DNA of 37,377 bases, from positions 1-37,377 of the IMG/VR virus record IMGVR_UViG_3300048908_000085. The stretch is one strand, 5' to 3'. Position 1 is the stretch's first letter; every line of letters starts with the position of its first letter. Both the position numbers and the translations under genes were made by a program. Positions 28,211-36,885 of this stretch are shown here, piece after piece. The notes under the pieces were generated by a model. The model worked only from the letters and a program-made list of their open reading frames with translations. It was not told where the DNA came from and searched no databases. The DNA is from a virus.

Positions 28211-29643
28211 CACCAAGCTCCCACATTGCCATCTACATAGGCTCCGAGTATTACGACTGGGACAGGATCTGATACGCTGAATTCGAATACACGGTTACGC
28301 CCTGCGCCAAGACGATGGAATCGGCACCGCGCCCAATACTCACCAATGCGCCCCAGCGTTGCAGTGCTCCGATTGCTCCAGGTATGCCCGGAATCGTCGG
28401 AATACCTCAGCATGCCGACCGGATTTGAACCCTGGCCGGTAGCGCTCGATACGCCAGCCTGAACATCTACCTGGAGCGAACTGAAGACCATGCGCTTTTG
28501 ATTCTGGCTCATTACCTGACTAGCCCGCAGACGCAAAATCGAGTCTCCGTCGTCCGTATATGCATCCAGGCTCATTTCATAGAGCTTGCCGTTCTGCCAG
28601 TCTCCAACGATATGGCGACCGTTGAACATCGCATGGCAATTGGACCGATGGCGCATCAATTCGCCAGTAGCAGGCACCATATAGGCCCGCTCGTGCCACG
28701 CCTGGGCTGCCACGTCATATACCCACGTCGCGTTCCCAGTGGGGAACGTCAGCACGTAGAAAAGGTGTCCTTCCTGTTGGTACACATACGCAATCGCGTC
28801 ATCGATACGGCTGTACTGGGCGATGGCATATTCCACACCGTGGTTCGACACTCGGATAGGCGTTGCGCCGCCACGGGTCTGCCACACAATGCCCTGGCCA
28901 AGCTCATCACGCCCAAGCCACATAACGCTGTTGTCGATGCTTGCAGGGCTGAACGCCGCGGCACATCCCTGCTGCATGGAACTGTTCGGGCTGTTTGCGA
29001 ACCCATTCGCATCAGCCACCAGAATTTGGGTCGTTGTCTCACCGAAAACGTACAATTCCTGGTGGTCCGCAAGGTGCGAAACGATGTTGTCGGGTGCCCC
29101 GTCAGCGCTCGTGAAATCCAGCCCGTCCCAGAGCCGGACATCGCCAATCTTGGACCAACTGATCGACTGGGACTGAGGCGCCTCCACGAGAAAGCGGCTC
29201 ATCAGGTACGAAATCCGTTTCGCACCAGACGGAAATTCCGGATCCGTGATGATGCCGAAAGTCAATGAAGGAAAATCATAGTAGTAGCCGTTAACACCGT
29301 CTACCAAAGCCAATTGCGTTTCGTTCTGCGCAAAAGAAACCGGCCCCGATGATGTAGCAAGCGTACCTATGATAGTGGCCACGAAACTGCTATTAACCGA
29401 GAAGATCGAATTACCCGCCGCAACAAAAAGCTGCCCCTTGAATGGGGCCAAGCCTCGAATCGGAACAGAGCCATTCGGCATGACAAGGCGCCGAATCAAT
29501 CCCGGGGTCGAAAACAATGCCGCGGGCGACTTTGCCCCGGACAACCCAACTTCCAAATACAGATTTACACAGCGCTGGGCACTGAAATTCAGGCTTCTGG
29601 CCTCATACGCCTGCCCGACGAATGGAATTTGAAGAGTAGGCAT
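28210..29643 (-). CDS. P22 gp10-like packaged DNA stabilisation/tail hub protein
   Basis: A 477-residue protein with the family start MPTLQIPFVGQAYEARSLNF, then S-A-Q-R-C-V-N-L-Y-L-E and FSTPGLIRR. It is beta-rich throughout (propeller-like GLAPFKGQLFVAAGNSIFSV; RISYLMSRFLVEAP) as expected for P22 gp10, which caps the portal/gp4 channel and holds packaged DNA. It starts at an ATG sharing one base pair with the gp4-like stop. Order gp4 then gp10 is conserved. Confidence 0.88.
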   Translation of the reverse strand: MPTLQIPFVGQAYEARSLNFSAQRCVNLYLEVGLSGAKSPAALFSTPGLIRRLVMPNGSVPIRGLAPFKGQLFVAAGNSIFSVNSSFVATIIGTLATSSGPVSFAQNETQLALVDGVNGYYYDFPSLTFGIITDPEFPSGAKRISYLMSRFLVEAPQSQSISWSKIGDVRLWDGLDFTSADGAPDNIVSHLADHQELYVFGETTTQILVADANGFANSPNSSMQQGCAAAFSPASIDNSVMWLGRDELGQGIVWQTRGGATPIRVSNHGVEYAIAQYSRIDDAIAYVYQQEGHLFYVLTFPTGNATWVYDVAAQAWHERAYMVPATGELMRHRSNCHAMFNGRHIVGDWQNGKLYEMSLDAYTDDGDSILRLRASQVMSQNQKRMVFSSLQVDVQAGVSSATGQGSNPVGMLRYSDDSGHTWSNRSTATLGRIGEYWARCRFHRLGAGRNRVFEFSVSDPVPVVILGAYVDGNVGAW

Positions 29644-30338
29644 CAGCGACCCGCGAAGATGTTGAATCGCCGACCAACTTGCAGATCAAGCGGCACGTCC
29701 AGAACAGGAGTCTCCCGGTTAACGCGCTTTACGTTGGCTCGTGCACGAATCGCGGTGCGGCTTACTGCTGCTGGGATGTCTGCCAATCCAGGAGAAAGTT
29801 CTTCAGCCAGCGAATACTCAAGCGCCCGGCGATACCCTGGCACCAGCTGAATGTCGGTTTGGACATCGGAAAACTCACTCAGGCGCGACCACAACGGCAG
29901 ATGAAGCTCATACGACCCGGCTGGAAGTGGCCAGAAATACAGCGTCCCGTACGGGTAAGCCCGGTTGTAATAGACTGCGCTCGGGAAGCTGGAGCCAGTC
30001 GATTTCATCATGATTTGCGAGTACTGCACCCGGTCGATGGGTTCAACTTGATAGTCAATACCACCGGAACGAACGAAAATCCCCCTCTCGATCTTCAGCG
30101 GCACCGGGACATCAATCTGTTGGCCAGGCCCAATCGTCACCGTCTGCTGGTTCGGCGACATTTGATAGACCTTGGTATCCACCTGATAGACGAAGAATTC
30201 TTCGGTGAGCCACGAATCGATCATCGTGTTCAGGACCTCAAGCGCGTCTACTTCCATCGTCCCAGGCAATGATTGGCCCGGGTCTTTGACGCCTAGAAGC
30301 GTGTAGGCCCGATTGATGATCTCAAGCGCGGTCGTCAT
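29643..30338 (-). CDS. P22 gp4-like tail accessory/head completion factor
   Basis: The ATG at 30338 overlaps the preceding gene; TTG codons further up are less likely. The 231-residue product begins MTTALEIINRAYTLLGVKDP and contains ALEVLNTMIDSWLTEEFFVY and PVPLKIERGIFVRSGG, the pattern of P22 gp4-type proteins, which bind the portal ring and start tail assembly. Immediate neighbour of the gp10-like gene and downstream of the coat gene. Confidence 0.85.
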   Translation of the reverse strand: MTTALEIINRAYTLLGVKDPGQSLPGTMEVDALEVLNTMIDSWLTEEFFVYQVDTKVYQMSPNQQTVTIGPGQQIDVPVPLKIERGIFVRSGGIDYQVEPIDRVQYSQIMMKSTGSSFPSAVYYNRAYPYGTLYFWPLPAGSYELHLPLWSRLSEFSDVQTDIQLVPGYRRALEYSLAEELSPGLADIPAAVSRTAIRARANVKRVNRETPVLDVPLDLQVGRRFNIFAGR

Positions 30339-30579
30339 GTTCTTCAATAGCCTGTTGAATTCGCTTGACGCCCCACCGCTTGTCTACCTGAATTCCCAGG
30401 CCCTCAGCCCGAGCTACCAGGGAATCACGGTCGGATACGTTTTCTGCCACCGCTCCCAAATCGGCAGGAGAATCCTTCCATCCAGCTTTGCGGGCAGCCA
30501 CCGAGGCCTCCACGTCAGTAAACAGGCGTGCGCCCTCTTCGGCGTGGTAGAGCCATACCGGAATACTCTTGGTATCCAT
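30322..30579 (-). CDS. Hypothetical protein with HeH/LEM-like C-terminal motif, 85 aa
   Basis: ATG at 30579 (an in-frame TTG lies at 30585). The N-terminal half (PVWLYHAEEGARLFTDVEAS) is a small beta-type segment with G-W-K-D-S-P; the end (RDSLVARAEGLGIQVDKRWG, then V-K-R-I-Q-Q-A-I-E-E) looks like a HeH/LEM helix-extended-helix motif seen in phage head-region proteins. It is encoded between coat and gp4-like genes, after a terminator. Possible head-tail joining role is inferred. Confidence 0.6.
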   Translation of the reverse strand: MDTKSIPVWLYHAEEGARLFTDVEASVAARKAGWKDSPADLGAVAENVSDRDSLVARAEGLGIQVDKRWGVKRIQQAIEEHDDRA

Positions 30580-30589
30580 ATCCAAACTC

Positions 30590-30620
30590 CAAAAAGCCCC
30601 CTGGCCGAAGCCAAGGGGCT
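30590..30620 (-). terminator. Intrinsic terminator after the coat gene
   Basis: Minus-strand AGCCCCTTGGC-TTCG-GCCAGGGGGCT with ten pairs and one mismatch, UUCG tetraloop, then TTTTT. It lies eight nt after the coat stop and may hold back the genes downstream, giving coat protein in excess. Confidence 0.8.
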
Positions 30621-30627
30621 ATCCCGC

Positions 30628-31869
30628 TTAGTTGGGGATACGAACCGCCCACTCCGGACGCAGAGCAGCGAAGCCGGCCAGAATGTCGAAGCGGCACAGG
30701 CGCTTGTTGTTCGTGATATCGAAACCACGAACGAAGCGCATGGAAACGCCATCGACAGCCATACGGGAAGCCATGTCCATGCCACGGGGCAGCGGCATGT
30801 CCACCGTCACCAGCGTGAACGCATCCTTGTGATGCAGGATGTTCTGCGCGTTGGACGAACTGGCAGTGCCGACCACAGTGATAGCCGCGTTGTCAGCGGG
30901 TGAACCCGATACCGTGGCGTATGCGCCGCCGACGATGATGGCCGGGGAGATCACCACCGTGGCATTGCCAGAAGCGTCCGAACTGGTGTCTTGACGCACA
31001 ACAAACTGTTGCAGCGCGCCAGTGGAAACCTTGTTCTCGGGGTTCAGGGCGAACACGCCAGCGATGGTGAAAACGTCACCTTCGCGCAGACGCAGCGCAG
31101 CCGAAGCGCTCCAGCCGTCAGTAATGAGCGACGTCGTGGATGCGTACGGGTTGTCCGTGGCACCGGATGCGATAGTTCCTTGCCCGGCGCCGTTCACCAG
31201 CGGAGTACCACCCAGCGGGCCAACCGTATGCGTCGGAAGGTTCTGCGACATCTGGAAATCCATACCGAGGTTGGTTTCCATCAGGCCGCGGCGCATTTGC
31301 TTGCCCTGGGTTGCCTGATCATTGAACAGGCCAGCCATGCCGCCTACCAGCTTGGAGTTGGCGAGGGGAGTCAGCGCCAACTGTCGATCACCGTCACGCG
31401 GGGCAGCGTTGTTGTCCAAGTAGACGGCGGCGTCCAACGCAGCCTGAGCAGTAGCCGGAGGCGTGCCGGGCGTGCCCGAGAAGTTGAACACCTGCTTGTA
31501 CAGGGCACCAATGCGGACATCCAGCTCGGTGGCCAGACGCTTGCCGGCAGGTTGCAGGTAGCGCTCGCTGAACTTGTCGATCTTCAGCGTCAAGTCAAAA
31601 TCGCTGAAGTCGAAGTCGATACCGAATTCCGGCTGGATAGTGATCGGCACCTTCGTTTCGTTGATGTCCTGAAACGAAGCGGTAGCACCGTTACGCACCG
31701 TGTACTGCACCGGGCGACGAACGTTCACGGTAGTGCCGGCCTTGGCGCCTTCGCGGGCGAATTGGTCGTCGTACTCGCGATTGATGGAGCCGAGAAACGC
31801 GCTCTCGTTGTGGATGATCCGCAGAGTTTCCGCGGTGATGATGTCCGAGGTGATGAAATTGTCAGCCAT
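30628..31869 (-). CDS. Major capsid (coat) protein, P22 gp5-like
   Basis: A 413-residue coat protein with the start MADNFITSDIITAETLRIIH, followed by N-E-S-A-F-L-G-S-I-N-R-E-Y-D-D-Q-F, and V-N-V-R-R-P-V-Q-Y, all typical of the P22-like HK97-fold coat. Length close to P22 gp5 (430). The central I-domain region (LPTHTVGPLGGTPLVNGAGQ and following) is present. It assembles the T=7 type shell with the scaffold encoded just upstream. Strong ribosome binding site (AAGGATCAG) and a following terminator indicate high expression. Confidence 0.9.
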   Translation of the reverse strand: MADNFITSDIITAETLRIIHNESAFLGSINREYDDQFAREGAKAGTTVNVRRPVQYTVRNGATASFQDINETKVPITIQPEFGIDFDFSDFDLTLKIDKFSERYLQPAGKRLATELDVRIGALYKQVFNFSGTPGTPPATAQAALDAAVYLDNNAAPRDGDRQLALTPLANSKLVGGMAGLFNDQATQGKQMRRGLMETNLGMDFQMSQNLPTHTVGPLGGTPLVNGAGQGTIASGATDNPYASTTSLITDGWSASAALRLREGDVFTIAGVFALNPENKVSTGALQQFVVRQDTSSDASGNATVVISPAIIVGGAYATVSGSPADNAAITVVGTASSSNAQNILHHKDAFTLVTVDMPLPRGMDMASRMAVDGVSMRFVRGFDITNNKRLCRFDILAGFAALRPEWAVRIPN

Positions 31870-31878
31870 GACTGATCC

Positions 31879-32604
31879 TTATTTGGTACGCACTTGAGCG
31901 TTTCGCCAGGCGATCCAGGCTTCCGGGTCCTTGCCCGGGTCCGGCCCGCTCGCCGCCGCAGACGGTTTCACCGGCTGGATAGGCTTTGGCGCATTGCTCG
32001 GTTTAGGGGGGGCTTCTTTGGCGCCCATATCGCGTTCGATAAGGGCAAGACGTCGCACTTGCTGGCGGGGAGAAAGCTCGGCGAGTTCTTCAACCAGATC
32101 CGGGTTGCTGGCAATGTGATGCAGCAACGCCGCAGGGCTGTCGGAGTCGAGAATTGCCTCCAGAAACGGAGTAGGACGGTTGTCCTTGAAGGTCGGGATA
32201 TCGGCCGACAGTTCTACAAATCGATCCGCAAAATCGGGGTATTCCTTGTTCCCGATCCTGGCAATCTCATTGCACTTGTCGTTGATGGCCTTCGCTTCGG
32301 CAATCTGCGCAGCTCGTCGGTTAACTTCGTCTTCCGTCAAATTCGCGCCGTCTGCCTGAGGTTCTTGCGACCGCTGGCTAAGCTGGCTCAACTGGCCGTG
32401 GAGTTCGTACTTCTCCCGGGTCAATCGGTCCACTCGCCGCTTCAAAGCCTTCGCTTCTCGCTCCGCCGGAGTGAGTTCGGGCTTCTGAGGCTGCTCAGTA
32501 CCTTCAGGTGCTACCGGTTCCGCCTGCGCCGGCACTACTTGGGCGGGATCAGTCGAAGAGATTTGAGCCGCTTCGACAGGCGCGGCTTGGCTTTCAATGT
32601 TCAT
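31879..32604 (-). CDS. Scaffolding protein
   Basis: A 241-residue protein, Ala/Glu/Gln/Pro-rich with almost no Cys or Trp, and a predicted coiled coil (REAKALKRRVDRLTREKYEL) followed by helical segments (DKCNEIARIGNKEYPDFADR) and a Pro/Lys-rich C-terminus, W-I-A-W-R-N-A-Q-V-R-T-K. Portal, scaffold, coat is the P22 gene order, and the basic C-terminal end is where P22 scaffold binds coat. It directs procapsid assembly and leaves before DNA packaging. Confidence 0.8.
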   Translation of the reverse strand: MNIESQAAPVEAAQISSTDPAQVVPAQAEPVAPEGTEQPQKPELTPAEREAKALKRRVDRLTREKYELHGQLSQLSQRSQEPQADGANLTEDEVNRRAAQIAEAKAINDKCNEIARIGNKEYPDFADRFVELSADIPTFKDNRPTPFLEAILDSDSPAALLHHIASNPDLVEELAELSPRQQVRRLALIERDMGAKEAPPKPSNAPKPIQPVKPSAAASGPDPGKDPEAWIAWRNAQVRTK

Positions 32605-32654
32605 AGCTCTCGGCTAAGTGATTCATCGCGCATCCCCGCGAAGTGGGTAAAAGC

Positions 32655-34790
32655 TCAGGACGTAAAAAAACCGCCCGGAGGCGGTTCTGCTTGCATTTGT
32701 TGTGGCATCACGCCAGGCGGTGCGCCTTGCATGCCAGGATCTATAGGAGCGGATACAGGCCCACTTTCTGGAGGAATAGGAGGCGCCATCAAAACTTGCT
32801 GAAGCGTTTGCAGGACTAGGGCCTGTATCTCTACAGGCCCCATCGCAACGGAAGTAACCTTTAGGCGATCCGTCTGGGCCTTGTATGCGTCGATGGCGCG
32901 GTCCTTATCGGCTTCCTCCATCTTCGCAATTGAGGCCACCACATCGCTTTCAAGCTTCTGCTGGGCCTCTTGGAGCATCTGTTGAAGCTGCTCGTTTTGC
33001 TGCTTCATTTGCTGCATCTGTGCTTGGATGGCCGGAGGAATCTCCTTATCACCCTGGGCCAACGCCTGCACAGGCGGGGGGGCCATGGCCAGAAGCATCT
33101 GACTGATCTTCTCGGCGTTAGGCCAGTCCTGCATGCGCGCCCATTCCGGGCCGAGAACAGCAAATGCCTGCGGGTTGCCTTGCAGGATTTGCCCAATCGC
33201 TTCGGCAGATTCCTGACGCAGTGTGGTGTAAGAGGGGCCAGCCTTCACCCGAACGTCATAGACACCGACGCCAGGGTTGATCACCATCGCGTCAGCACCC
33301 TTTTGCTTGGCTTGGGGCTGATCCGGGTTGATCTTTACTGCGTCGATACTGCCGTCGTCCCCAGTGATGCGGGCAACTCGCTGCGTGTCATAGATCCGCG
33401 GAATCATGTCAACAATGATGCGGCCCAGCTGCTCAATAGACCGAGACAAGTTGTCGATGTAGTGATAATTCGCGGTATCGCCTTCACGCTGACGGGCATT
33501 GATCGCCCTGCCGCTCGTCTCGTTGCTAGGCGCGCCCAGGTTGGCACGGTACATGCCGATACTCGCCTGGATATCAGACAACGCTAGGGCGCCACCTTGG
33601 ATGAACGAAGCACCAACAGGCGGCGGACCTTGACGCTGCGGCGGAGGCAGAGGCCGGCCATCGCCATCCAATGCGTTGTAAGGCAGATAGGCACGATTCG
33701 AAGTGTTCGCGGTCGCCCATTCATCCTGGAAGTTCTCAACAGACTCCCACGGAATGGCAAAAGGCGCCTTAGGCTGCAACGCCACTTGCTCAATGTACGA
33801 GGTGCGCTCGTAGTTGTAGGCGCGCTGAGAATCCATCATGCGGCGTGTCATTCCGCACAGGTAGCGCTTCCCCTCCACATACAACTCGTAGCCCAAGACC
33901 GGGATCAACGGCACGAATCGGCTGGGGAAATCCGTTTCCTCCAGCACTTCCATACCAGTCATCTTGACCCACTTCACCTCTGTCTTGGTAGACTCATACG
34001 TAGCTATAACCTGAGGTCGAATCCCGGTTTGCTCCGCGAGACGCCAATATTCGTCCTCTGTCACCGTAAGCCGCTCTCCCTCAGGGCTGGTGATGACCAG
34101 ATTGTTTACCTTCGTCTCTACTTTGTAGAAGTACTCGCACACTCGCACCGAGTCTTCAGCCAGCCAACCATCAGCGCGATCGCTCGGGTCCCAGGAGATC
34201 GCAGACGCCTTCGGATAAATCTCACGGAAAGCGCGCTTGGTTAGCACGGTCTCGACGAATCCGCGGCTCGCATCACTCCCGTCTGGCTCTTGCGAATTGG
34301 CGTCCAGGATGACCGACAGTGGATCATGCACACGCTTGATTCGGATTTCCTGCTCGTTTCGTTCAGCCTCTACGACCTCTGGCACCACGCGCAGCCAGCC
34401 CAATCCAATGCGAGCCGCATATTCCTGCGCGGTGTCGTAAGCGATCCCGGCCCGGCTTGAGTACTCGATATGCCGGATCATCCCCTCCAGCTTCTCTGCG
34501 ACCTCGATATCGGCGCCGGAATCCACTGGGATGACCTTGATACCTGGCTTGTTCTGCCGGCTGTCGTTAACCACCTGAGCGATGTATTGATTGGTCTGGT
34601 CGAACGTCAGGCAAGGACGCGCGCCACCTTCAGACTGCTCACGCGAACGGCGAACAGCGTCATCCCATTGTTCTGGGCATGCCGGGTTGGAGAACTTCAG
34701 GTCCTCCAGCATACGTTCGCGGTTCTCGCGGAACGCTTCCTGGTCTTCCTTGAAGCACTCCTTCGCCTTCTGAAGGATGTCTTGCGCCAT
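32655..34790 (-). CDS. Portal protein, P22 gp1-like
   Basis: A 711-residue portal close to the P22 length (725). Typical stretches are LKFSNPACPEQWDDAVRRSR, RPCLTFDQTNQYIAQVVNDS and NKPGIKVIPVD near the start, and a helical barrel-like C-terminus (MQQMKQQNEQLQQMLQEAQQ) with a Pro/Gly-rich tail. Twelve copies form the DNA channel at one vertex and bind the terminase and the gp4-like factor. A terminator is written into its last codons (32664-32686). Confidence 0.92.
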   Translation of the reverse strand: MAQDILQKAKECFKEDQEAFRENRERMLEDLKFSNPACPEQWDDAVRRSREQSEGGARPCLTFDQTNQYIAQVVNDSRQNKPGIKVIPVDSGADIEVAEKLEGMIRHIEYSSRAGIAYDTAQEYAARIGLGWLRVVPEVVEAERNEQEIRIKRVHDPLSVILDANSQEPDGSDASRGFVETVLTKRAFREIYPKASAISWDPSDRADGWLAEDSVRVCEYFYKVETKVNNLVITSPEGERLTVTEDEYWRLAEQTGIRPQVIATYESTKTEVKWVKMTGMEVLEETDFPSRFVPLIPVLGYELYVEGKRYLCGMTRRMMDSQRAYNYERTSYIEQVALQPKAPFAIPWESVENFQDEWATANTSNRAYLPYNALDGDGRPLPPPQRQGPPPVGASFIQGGALALSDIQASIGMYRANLGAPSNETSGRAINARQREGDTANYHYIDNLSRSIEQLGRIIVDMIPRIYDTQRVARITGDDGSIDAVKINPDQPQAKQKGADAMVINPGVGVYDVRVKAGPSYTTLRQESAEAIGQILQGNPQAFAVLGPEWARMQDWPNAEKISQMLLAMAPPPVQALAQGDKEIPPAIQAQMQQMKQQNEQLQQMLQEAQQKLESDVVASIAKMEEADKDRAIDAYKAQTDRLKVTSVAMGPVEIQALVLQTLQQVLMAPPIPPESGPVSAPIDPGMQGAPPGVMPQQMQAEPPPGGFFTS
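32664..32686 (-). terminator. Intrinsic terminator within the 3' end of the portal gene
   Basis: Minus-strand AACCGCC-TCCG-GGCGGTT, seven perfect pairs, then TTTTT. The T-run lies only seven bases before the stop codon, so the stem is coding sequence. Confidence 0.75.
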
Positions 34791-34798
34791 TTCCTACC

Positions 34799-36028
34799 TT
34801 ATGCGGCCATCCAGCCGACGTTTCTCACAGGTTTACGTTCAATCGGCCGGGTAGGCTTCTTACCAGCGCGCCGGGCACCTTCGCAGGCATACCGCAGCGC
34901 GTCGATAACGTGGTTGTCTTTGTCGTTCAGGATCGGAAGCACCGCGCCTGTAAGCGGGTCTTCCTTGTAGCTGTACAGAGTCAATTCATCGATCAGGTGC
35001 TTGCAGCGCGGATGAACGATGATGTCAAAGCTCTTCAAAAACTCGACACCCTCTTCCAGCGACTTTGCGCCCTTGATTGCCGGCCGGATCTGCGGGAAGC
35101 CGTTCTTCTTCATGTGGCTGATCGTTTCGGGCCTGGCAGAGTCAGCGGTTATCGGCCACTTCTCAGCCTCAGGGACCTGCATGAATAGCTCGGGCAGGTT
35201 TACGATCTCGCAGCCCACCATGTAGGCCTCGTAATCCACGTAGAGCCGGTGGCCATCGATATCGCAGCGGATAAGAACCGAAGGATCTACGCTGAAACCC
35301 CAGTCTGCACCAAGCCTGAACACTGTCCCCGAAGGACGTTCGAACTCTTCGACCGTCCAGTTCTTGAAAACTCTGGCTTCGCTGTTCTGCTGGTACTTAC
35401 CGAGCCAGATATGCGCATACTTATCGGGGTCTCGCCGCTTGTCGTACTCCATTTCATCGACAAGCTCTTGCGGCAACCAGGGGTTGTCCGAGTAGTTCGC
35501 CTCTACGACAACTGAGTTCGGAGGCGGGTTCTCTCCTCGGAGCAGAACATCAATCGGATCCGTCGCAAAGCGCGGGTTCCAGCTGAACCAGAGTTCTGAG
35601 CCTGGCGCCCGCAGTGTTGGCCGGAGCAGGTCTAAGCTTCGCTGACTAGCCGACTGCGCCTCTTCGAACCATGCGATCTTGAAGCCTTCCAGCGACTTGA
35701 TCGAATCCGACGTATGGTCCTGCATGCCCTGAAAGATGATCACGCCACCATTGCGGGATTTGATCTGTCCTTCCTGGACCTCGAAGTACGAGCCGGCGTT
35801 AAGCGCGGCAATCTTGCTTTCGATCAGCTTCTTGACCGAGAACTTCAGCGACTTCTGAATCTCACGCAAGCAGACAGCATCTACCTTGTCGTAGATACTT
35901 GCCTCTACAAGCGTCTCGGCGAAGAAGTGCGACTTACCAGACCCACGCCCACCGAACGCGCCCTTGTACCGAGCCGGCGTCAGCAGTGGGGCGTATACCC
36001 TGGGAGTCGCAATCTCCAGCGTCGTCAT
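34799..36028 (-). CDS. terL: Terminase large subunit
   Basis: A 409-residue packaging motor. Walker A is GGRGSGKS (26-33), Walker B IAWFEE (118-123), and the RNase H-type nuclease domain shows GADWGFSVDPS, later T-A-D-S-A-R-P-E and D-N-H-V-I-D-A-L-R-Y. The layout resembles PBSX/XtmB-type phage terminases. It cuts concatemeric DNA and pumps it through the portal encoded just downstream. Its start overlaps the stop of the small-subunit candidate (ATGA). Confidence 0.95.
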   Translation of the reverse strand: MTTLEIATPRVYAPLLTPARYKGAFGGRGSGKSHFFAETLVEASIYDKVDAVCLREIQKSLKFSVKKLIESKIAALNAGSYFEVQEGQIKSRNGGVIIFQGMQDHTSDSIKSLEGFKIAWFEEAQSASQRSLDLLRPTLRAPGSELWFSWNPRFATDPIDVLLRGENPPPNSVVVEANYSDNPWLPQELVDEMEYDKRRDPDKYAHIWLGKYQQNSEARVFKNWTVEEFERPSGTVFRLGADWGFSVDPSVLIRCDIDGHRLYVDYEAYMVGCEIVNLPELFMQVPEAEKWPITADSARPETISHMKKNGFPQIRPAIKGAKSLEEGVEFLKSFDIIVHPRCKHLIDELTLYSYKEDPLTGAVLPILNDKDNHVIDALRYACEGARRAGKKPTRPIERKPVRNVGWMAA

Positions 36029-36312
36029 TTAGGATCGACGATCACGCGCTTGATCAGGCTGAACTGCACCGGGCCGCCCTCTTCGTCACCATTGACGATG
36101 ACAGCCTGCGCTGCCTTACCATACCCTCGGTCAAACAGTTCTTTGATCGCTGCTATCCGAGCGTTGTCGTTCTCCGACTTGCGCAGGATCCGAACCAACT
36201 CTTCTATCGCCTCCGGCCCATACGACTGAGCAAGAGCTTTGATGTCCGCAGTTACCCGATTCGGAATGCCGGGTTTGCGACCGGCCCCAGGGCGCTTTCC
36301 GCCTTGTGCCAT
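36025..36312 (-). CDS. Terminase small subunit candidate
   Basis: A 95-residue protein from the ATG at 36312, with GGAG upstream. The Gly/Arg/Lys-rich start, MAQGGKRPGAGRKPGIPNRV, followed by a helical domain (NARIAAIKELFDRGYGKAAQ), is the pattern of small proteins encoded directly before terL in many podoviruses and siphoviruses. The basic start may contact DNA. Position and overlap with terL are the main evidence; the length is short for a classical TerS. Confidence 0.65.
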   Translation of the reverse strand: MAQGGKRPGAGRKPGIPNRVTADIKALAQSYGPEAIEELVRILRKSENDNARIAAIKELFDRGYGKAAQAVIVNGDEEGGPVQFSLIKRVIVDPK

Positions 36313-36337
36313 TTTGATACTCCGTGATAGTTTTTCA

Positions 36338-36460
36338 CTAACGCTTACTGAACACTCCCTTGCGCCACATGACGAACAGGGCGACAAAGGGAGCGGCGAT
36401 GACCGACAGGCAGAACGCGGCTGCTGCCAGGTCTACAAGGATCGGTAGAAGTGTGTTCAT
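36338..36460 (-). CDS. Small membrane protein, 40 aa
   Basis: A frame from the ATG at 36460 to the TAG at 36338, just upstream of the terminase genes. MNTLLPILVDLAAAAFCLSV continues to one long transmembrane segment and a short basic end (W-R-K-G-V-F-S-K-R), giving an N-out/C-in prediction. No ribosome binding site of note, but the hydrophobic pattern is clean. Function unknown. Confidence 0.45.
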   Translation of the reverse strand: MNTLLPILVDLAAAAFCLSVIAAPFVALFVMWRKGVFSKR

Positions 36461-36468
36461 GTGCCTTA

Positions 36469-36562
36469 GCGAGTATTAGGCTGCCGCCTGCAAGGTAAGC
36501 GCCTTGGGACAGTGGAGGAGCGGGCTTGAAGCGCGTTCCCGAGGCGGCAGTCTGATACTCGC
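36469..36562. other. 94-nt structured element with a 21-pair stem, candidate packaging site or small RNA
   Basis: Bases 36469-36489 pair with 36542-36562: 21 contiguous positions with two G-U (or two mismatches in DNA). The arms share GCGAGTAT and CTGCCGCCT with their complements. The 52-nt interior holds a further hairpin (CAAGG/CCTTG, 36491-36506). It lies in the 113-bp gap between two small genes, immediately upstream of the terminase genes, where pac or cos sites are usually found. Confidence 0.6.
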
Positions 36563-36573
36563 GTTTGGTTGAA

Positions 36574-36816
36574 TTACAGTGGGCTGGGGATACAGGGGAC
36601 TGGCCCGGGGCATTCAGTGATGTACTTCGCGCCCGCTTCCTTCTCTACCAGAGCTTGCGCGATCAACTCAGCCTTCACTTGGTTATCAAACTCACCAAGC
36701 ATCTCGCTCCCGACTTGACCACCGCCCGTGGGCGTTGTCTCGCCATGGAAGCGCGTGATGATGTAGCGCGTCACCGGGCGCACCCGGTACTCAACGATCT
36801 TGTTCGGTTTGAACAT
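36574..36816 (-). CDS. Hypothetical protein, 80 aa
   Basis: ATG at 36816 with CCGGAGA upstream, first gene after the late leader terminator. The product begins MFKPNKIVEYRVRPVTRYII and contains T-T-P-T-G-G-G-Q-V-G-S-E, F-D-N-Q-V-K-A-E-L-I-A-Q-A-L-V and a Pro/Cys-containing end. The pattern is common among small proteins near phage terminase genes; function unknown. Confidence 0.6.
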   Translation of the reverse strand: MFKPNKIVEYRVRPVTRYIITRFHGETTPTGGGQVGSEMLGEFDNQVKAELIAQALVEKEAGAKYITECPGPVPCIPSPL

Positions 36817-36848
36817 TTCTATCTCCGGCCTCCGCAGAGGCTAAGCAT

Positions 36849-36885
36849 GAAAAAGCCCCCGGCGATTTCTCGTCAGGGGCCGGGG
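36849..36885 (-). terminator. Late leader terminator (tR'-like)
   Basis: Minus-strand CCCCGGC (36885-36879) pairs with GCCGGGG (36863-36857), seven pairs and a 15-nt loop, followed by G-C-TTTTT. It lies about 195 nt after the candidate late promoter start, as in the lambda pR'/tR' unit. Confidence 0.75.
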
